This document shows, piece after piece, positions 6,197 to 11,180 of a DNA stretch of 11,180 nucleotides. The position numbers were made by a program, and so were the translations under genes. How positions within the stretch are numbered: position 1 is the first letter of the stretch; every line of letters begins with the position of its first letter. Under the pieces are notes generated by a model, which saw only the letters and a list, made by a program, of their open reading frames with translations, made no database searches and was not told where the DNA came from. This DNA is from CBDAKK01 sp965216965 (GTDB lineage: Bacteria; Spirochaetota; Spirochaetia; WTKD01; G963693115): positions 1-11,180 of the forward strand of contig CBDCGX010000051.1 in NCBI GenBank assembly GCA_965216965.1, in the 5' to 3' direction.

Positions 6197-9100
6197 TTAG
6201 AATATTTTTTTTCCTTGTAATTTTTGAGAGCGAATACCATGTCTTTGAATATGTCTAATTCCTTCTATTGCTGTTCTCACAGCGGGAAGCGTCGTTATAT
6301 ACGGCAGGCGAGAATGCACCGCTGCAAGTCTAATCTCTTTATCATCCCTGAAAGAACGCTCATCTACACTTTCTAGAATATTTATAAGCAAATCAATAGA
6401 ATTATTTGCTATCTCATCTAATACATGAGGAGTTCCATCTGCTACACGATTTATAGAGCAGCATGCAATACCATTTTTGTTTAGAAAATTGGAAGTTCCT
6501 CTCGTGCCAATCATAACAAAACCCATATCTATAAAATACCGAACATATTCACACATAGCTTTTTTATATTTCTCAGCAACCGATACAAAAATAGTTCCCT
6601 TTATAGGAAGTCTACAAAATGCTGCAGCACTTGCTTTTGAAAAAGCTTCTCCCACATCCTCTCCTAATCCTATTACTTCTCCAGTAGATCTCATCTGGGG
6701 AGAAAGAGCTGGGTCCCCGTCATCAAACCTATCAAAACTAAATACTGCTTCTTTTATAGCACACCCCTCTATGCTGTATGCTACTGCAAGATCATCATAA
6801 TCAGGTATTTTTCGCACTTTAAATTCTTTGGTATCTTTAAGTCTCGTTCCCAACCATATATCCGTTGCAAGCGATACCATATCTATCCCTGACGTTTTCG
6901 ATATAAAGGGAACTGTCCGTGAAGCTCGAGGATTTACTTCTATAACATAAAGGGTAGAATCTACAGCAGCAAATTGTATATTCATAAATCCTTTAATAGA
7001 AAGCTCTTTTGCAATACGAACTGTAGCATTATATATTTTTTGAGCTATGGTAGCCTCAATGCTTTCGCCTATGTCTTCATGGGTTTTGCTACTAAGAAGT
7101 GTATCTCTAAACACACACGCAGAATCTCCCGAATGAACTCCCGCGTGTTCTATGTGTTTTAATACGCCTCCAATATATACGGCTTCTCCGTCGCTTACCG
7201 CGTCAACATCATATTCAACAGCATTTTCCAAAAATTTATCAATAAGTACATTATTCCCATCAAGTAAGGAATGATATTTATTTATAATTTCACTAAGACC
7301 TTCTTTAGTATATACAACAACCATTGACTGCCCACCCAATACATATGATGGGCGAATGAAAATGGGATATCCAATTCTGTCAGCAACACGAGCAATATCG
7401 TCTGCCCTTGTTACAGTAGTACCCGGTGCTTGATTGAGATTGCATTTCCGCAACATTTCAGAAAACCGTTTTCTATCTTCAGCATCGTCAATTGAATCGA
7501 TAGAAGTACCTAAAATGGTAAATCCACGCTCTTGTAAAACACGAGCCATATTTATAGAAGTTTGTCCTCCCAATTGACATATAACATTTTGTATATTTGA
7601 ACCATATAGTACTTCTGAAACATCTTCCAGGGTAAGAGGTTCTAAATAGAGTCTATCCGATGTATTAAAATCAGTGGACACTGTTTCTGGATTACTATTA
7701 ATCATTGCTACCTTTACTCCTCGTTCTCTAAAAGCATAAGATGCCATTGTGCAACATGTGTCAAATTCTAATCCTTGACCGATTCTATTAGGTCCACTTC
7801 CTATAATTGCTACTGTCTTTTCTCCCTCTTTTCCCATAGGGGTATTTTCATCTTCTTCAGAGAATCCTCCATAAAAGTAAGGCGTTTCTGCTTTAAACTC
7901 TCCCGCACAAGTGTCTACACAATGATAAATAACAGAAATATTGTGCTCATTACGTTTTTGTCGTACTTGTTCTTCTGTAATAGTTTTAGAAAGAGAATTG
8001 TGTTTTGAAAGTATAGAAGCAATATATCTATCTGAAAACCCCTTGTTTTTTGCTTCTTGTAGGAGAGAATATGATAATTCTTCTATTCTCTTACAAAAAT
8101 GAAATCTTTTTTTCACACAGAGATATCATATAAATCTGATGTATAAACCAAGGATGAAAATGTGTTTTTTCTTTTATAAAAGATATTGCAGATTCTCCGT
8201 CTCTAAGCAGCATCGTATAATTCCAAAAATCCTCTTAGGGTGAAGCGTGCTTACTATGGTAGTAAGTTCTTCTTCTGGAACGTTTAATTCACATAGTCCA
8301 TCTACCCCAATCTCTACCGCACGAATAGCCTTATTAAGTGCCTCTGGAAAACTCCTTGCAATTGAAAGAGACTCTCCTATAGAACACATTTGTGTGCCAA
8401 GTGTTGGCACATTGAATTTCGTAAGCTCAAACCGCGGGACTTTCACAGCACAATAATCCAATGCTGGTTCAAAAAACGTTGTGGTTTTTTTTGTTATCTC
8501 ATTCTGTATTTCATTTAGTGTACACCCAACTGCTAATTTGGCAGAACACCGTGCTATTGGAAACCCTGTAGCCTTGCTTGCCAAAGCTGACGATCGAGAT
8601 ACTCGAGGGTTCATTTCTATTACAAGCAATCGTTTTGTTTTTGGATGGTATGCAAGCTGTACATTTGACCCCCCACAATCAACACCTACAACTCGAAGTA
8701 TTTCTATAGAAGTAGTTCTTAATATTTGATATTCTTCGTCAGACAGCGTTTGTATAGGTGCTACCGTAATACTATCACCCGTATGTACTCCCATCGGATC
8801 TACGTTTTCTATTGAACATACCACAAGAGCATTATCATCTTTATCTCTCATAACTTCAAATTCAAACTCTTGGTACCCCAGCAAACATTCTTCAACAAGA
8901 GCAGTAGATACAGGAGACATAGATAGTGCCTTTGTTATATTTTTTTTGAAGTCTTCTTCTGTATAAGTAATGCTCCCTCCTCTTCCTCCAAGAGTAAAAC
9001 TTGGTCTAATAACAATTGGAAATCCTATCTTTTGTGAAACATTCCATGCTTCATCTTCTGACGAAATAAGAGTAGAAAAGGGATTTTCAAGCCCTATTTT

Positions 9101-9511
9101 TGTCATAGTATCTTTGAATAACCCCCTATCTTCGGCAATTTTTATACTCTGGATGCTCGCCCCTATGAGTTCTATGTCTAATTCTTCAAATATGCCATCT
9201 TCGCATGCAGAAAGTGCAAGATTCAACGAAATTTGTCCTCCCATAGTAGGCAATACCGCATCAGGTCTTTCCTTTTTAAGAATGTCATATAAATAATCTT
9301 TTTCAAGAGGATCAAAATATACACTTTTTCCCACTTGAGGAATGGTCATAACTGTAGCTGGGTTAGGGTTATGAAGTACAATCTCATATCCTTCTTCACG
9401 TAATGCTTGGACTGCTTGGTTGCCAGAATAGTCAAATTCACATGCTTGTCCAATTATTATAGGACCAGACCCAATAATTAGTATTTTTTTTATATCTCTA
9501 CGTGCTGGCAT
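6197..9511 (-). pseudogene. carB: Carbamoyl-phosphate synthetase large subunit, frame broken
   Basis: CarB makes carbamoyl phosphate from bicarbonate, ammonia and two ATP, for pyrimidines and arginine. The N-terminal half (9511 to stop 8176-8174) has GSGPIIIGQACEFDYSG, RPSFTLGGRGGS, MGVHTGDSITVAP and EMNPRVSRSSALASKATGFP. The second half (8116-6197) has GSGPNRIGQGLEFDTCC, RPSYVLGGQSM, VNPRASRTVPF, MRSTGEV and the C-terminal allosteric (MGS-like) domain. Family members are one chain of about 1,070 residues. Here the link between the halves is readable only in another frame (8213-8091), where FIKEKTHFHPWFIHQI matches the CarB oligomerisation region. Two shifts are therefore needed, and the halves end up in the same frame. 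The ATG at 9511 is preferred over the GTG at 9514 because MPARRDIKKILIIGSGP aligns with known starts. It overlaps carA by 14 bases. The motifs are intact, so decay (or error) is recent. Confidence 0.9.
8107..8215 (-). other. Two opposite frameshifts within carB
   Basis: Near 8205-8215 (minus-strand CGATGCTGCTTAGA) the frame must move by -1, equal to one base lost or two gained. Removing TG gives RIFGIIRCLRDGES, which lines up with the usual RIFxIAxALRxG. At the run of seven A (8107-8113) it must move by +1; six A would give LCEKRFHFCKRIEEL. Without both corrections translation stops at 8176-8174 (TAA). Confidence 0.85.
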
Positions 9512-10004
9512 CACGTTCTACCTTTTCTAAAAAGCTATCTATAATCCACTGAGTATCAAGAGGCCCAGGCGATGCTTCGGGATGAAATTGCACGCTATAC
9601 ACCTTTTTTGAAGGATACATTATCCCTTCAACAGTGTTATCATTTGTGTTTCTAAACCACACCTTTGCATCGGTAGGAAGTGTTTTTTCATCTACTGCGA
9701 ACCCATGGTTTTGGCTTGTAATATACAATTTTTTTGTTGTCAAATCAATTACAGGATGATTTCCACCATGATGTCCAAAGGACATTTTATATATTCTTGC
9801 TCCAATAGCTTTTGCTATTAATTGGTGTCCAAGACAAATGCCACAGATTAGTAAGGTACCTAAAAGGTCCTCTAAACATTTAGTTTGTTTAGAAAGCACA
9901 GATGGGTCTCCTGGCCCATTTGACACAAGAAGCATATCAATGTTTTTTTCTTGTATATTATCTATCGTTGCGTCCTGTGGAAATAAAGATATTGCACATT
10001 GACG

Positions 10005-10039
10005 GCAAGAAAAAGATGTACTATGCGCTTTTAACACCC
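10005..10039 (-). other. Frame break between carA domains
   Basis: The N-terminal frame ends YDCGC-stop (stop at 10033-10031) and the glutaminase frame resumes at about SCRQCAISLFPQD, a net shift of -1. One missing base would give DCGVLKAHSTSFSCRQC, the right length but lacking the conserved G-x-K-x-N-I pattern. Dropping a G from 10037-10039, adding an A near 10024 and adding a T near 10006 would give DCGVKSAIVHLFLCRQC, which aligns position by position with E. coli GAKRNILRMLVDRGC. The number of changes is therefore uncertain, from one to three. Confidence 0.75.
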
Positions 10040-10667
10040 ACAATCATATACTCCAACATGAATTTTTCTTTTAGGAAATATGTGAGGTTTTAAAGATGGT
10101 CTTTTTAATAACTCACGATGCCCCTCTCTATACTCACATACGTTTTTTATACCGACTTCTAATACTAAATTTCTCCCTTCCATTGGAGGCATTTTCTTTA
10201 ATAGTGTTAATGCTTTATCTACAACGCTTTTATCAAGGGACTCCAAAGAAAGCATCATAGCATTTTCTGATCCCTTATCACGTATGTATCGTGTAAGTGC
10301 TCTCGTATCTATGTTGCATAAAGAAGGAACATTTTCTTCTAGAAGCCATTTCGCAAGTGAAAGTCGTCCTGTAGGTACAGGACCGTCATATAACTCGCGT
10401 ATAATAAACCCTGAAAGCTGTGCATATCTATTTTTTTGTTCATATGTAAGCGACGATTCCGCCCACGCTATATCAACTCCATAATTTCCTATGTGAGGAT
10501 ATGTCATACATACAATCTGCCCAGAAAATGAAGGATCAGTAATAACCTCTACATATCCAGTCATTGTAGTATTAAACACTACTTCTCCTATAGCAGAAGG
10601 ATTAGCTTCTTTTACACGTTCTTCCAAAATATCAAGTGAAAGAAGTTCTCCCCCAAAAGATTCCCCC

Positions 10668-10673
10668 TTAAAA
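10668..10673 (-). other. +1 frameshift near the carA start
   Basis: The minus strand reads AAA ATG TTT TAA GGG. The stop TAA (10670-10668) follows codon 13. Skipping one T of the four-T run (10673-10670 on this strand) restores the conserved reading MFKGESFGGELL. The arrangement TTT-TAA lets a P-site tRNA-Phe re-pair with UUU one base ahead. Confidence 0.85.
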
Positions 10674-10725
10674 CATTTTTCCAGAAGAAAGAAGAAGTAT
10701 ACTTTGCATATGTTTCACTATTCCT

Positions 10726-10755
10726 ATAATAGCACGTGTCTTCTCATTTGTTCAA
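10726..10755 (-). promoter_or_regulatory. Promoter for carAB
   Basis: On the minus strand TTGAAC (10755-10750) and TATTAT (10731-10726) are 18 bases apart. Transcription would start near 10719, about ten bases before the carA ATG. The leader would be too short for a PyrR or attenuation element, and none is visible. The promoter lies in the 87-base gap after ffh, so carAB need not be cotranscribed with ffh. Confidence 0.5.
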
Positions 10756-10796
10756 TAAAAAACAAGGAGTGTTATAATGCAAATAATAAAAATATA

Positions 10797-11180
10797 CTAC
10801 GCCTGCATATTTGATATTGAATTGCCAAAAAATTGTTGTTGAATCTTTTTGCTTTTTAGAGCTTTTTTCATAAAATTCCGTGTTTTCTCAAATTTTTTAA
10901 GCAATGAATTTACTTGTGCAACAGAAGTTCCACTTCCACGAGCAATGCGTGATTTCCGAGAAGAGCTTATTATCTTAGCGTTCTCTCTTTCGGAAAACGT
11001 CATTGACAATATCATTGCCTCCTCCCTTTTTATAGCATTTATATCAATATTTTGTACCGCCTGTTTATCTACTCCTGGTAACATTTCTGCAACCTTTTCT
11101 AAACTCCCCATTGATTGCAATTGTTTAAATTGCTGTAAATAATCTGAAAGGGTAAATGTTTTTTTGAGTATTTTTCTATG
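10797..11180 (-). CDS. ffh: Signal recognition particle protein Ffh, C-terminal M domain only
   Basis: Ffh (SRP54) binds 4.5S/scRNA and signal sequences of nascent membrane proteins. Only the last 127 residues are in the window; the frame is open to the right edge, so the GTPase (NG) domain lies outside. What is visible is the M domain: FTLSDYLQQFKQLQSMGSLE and MLPGVDK form the hydrophobic groove and finger-loop region, and SSRKSRIARGSGTSVAQVN is the helix-turn-helix RNA-binding signature, followed by LLKKFEKTRNFMKKALKSKK. It ends with TAG at 10799-10797 without the long Met/Gly-rich tail some Ffh proteins have. In many bacteria rpsP follows ffh; here carA does. Confidence 0.96.
   Translation of the reverse strand, partial: HRKILKKTFTLSDYLQQFKQLQSMGSLEKVAEMLPGVDKQAVQNIDINAIKREEAMILSMTFSERENAKIISSSRKSRIARGSGTSVAQVNSLLKKFEKTRNFMKKALKSKKIQQQFFGNSISNMQA

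Larger units (their letters stand above)
9498..10709 (-). pseudogene. carA: Carbamoyl-phosphate synthetase small subunit, frame broken
   Basis: CarA is the glutamine amidotransferase that supplies ammonia to CarB. Translation from the ATG at 10709 reads MQSILLLSSGKMF and stops at 10670-10668; removing one T restores KGESFGGELLSLDILEERVK. The next segment, in a second frame, carries GEVVFNTTMTGYVEV, TYPHIGNYG and IDTRALTRYIRDKG, and stops at 10033-10031 after YDCGC. The class I glutaminase domain, back in the first frame, carries LLVSNGPGDP, the nucleophile motif CGICLGHQ (Cys codon 9836-9834), FGHHGGNHPV, QNHGFAVD and QFHPEASPGP with the catalytic His and Glu. Start and stop share a frame and the 1,212-base span would give about 403 residues, slightly more than the E. 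coli protein. No Shine-Dalgarno sequence is evident. The catalytic residues are intact, so the gene was functional recently or is misread here. Confidence 0.9.

Noticed and set aside
8174..9514. Two independent carbamoyl-phosphate synthetase genes (naturally split carB)
   Set aside because: The missing linker is present and conserved in another frame between the halves, which shows a broken single gene rather than an established split.
10755..10773. Terminator-like AACA-CTCCT-TGTT followed by T residues after ffh
   Set aside because: The stem is only four mostly A-T pairs. In DNA this AT-rich, such a pattern is expected by chance.

Overview
The window is strongly AT-rich bacterial DNA with tightly packed genes and no gene-free stretch longer than about 100 bases. 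The order rpsF-ssb-rpsR-(membrane protein)-rplI-dnaB and the style of the S6, SSB and Ffh proteins look most like a spirochaete of the Treponema type. That placement rests on remembered family resemblance, not on a search, and is only moderately secure.

Layout. (1) Positions 3-893, + strand: the 3' part of an unrecognised Asn/Thr-rich protein that enters from the left edge. (2) Positions 5661-931, - strand: a promoter and a candidate S6:S18-binding mRNA leader, then rpsF, ssb, rpsR, a polytopic membrane protein (probably DUF2232/YybS-like), rplI and dnaB. This is a classic ribosome/replication operon. Two of its ribosomal proteins carry unusual tails: S18 has about 215 extra N-terminal residues that include three near-identical 90-bp repeats, and L9 has about 68 extra C-terminal residues. 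(3) Positions 5742-6164, + strand: a YjbQ-family protein transcribed divergently from rpsF, with a -10 box placed so that its mRNA could be leaderless. (4) Positions 10731-6197, - strand: carA-carB for carbamoyl-phosphate synthetase. All catalytic segments are present, but the reading frame is broken at four or more places. (5) Positions 11180-10797, - strand: the C-terminal M domain of Ffh (SRP54), truncated by the right edge.

The two most notable points are these. First, carA and carB each leave frame and come back, with no eroded motifs and no isolated nonsense codons, while every other gene here is clean. This fits very recent decay of pyrimidine/arginine precursor synthesis, clustered sequence errors, or (less likely) recoding. 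Second, the rpsF leader folds into a stem with an asymmetric bulge containing CCG whose closing strand overlaps the ribosome binding site, as in known S6:S18 autoregulatory leaders. I found no CRISPR array, insertion sequence, tRNA or rRNA, and no convincing intrinsic terminator. I did not find a wholly new system.
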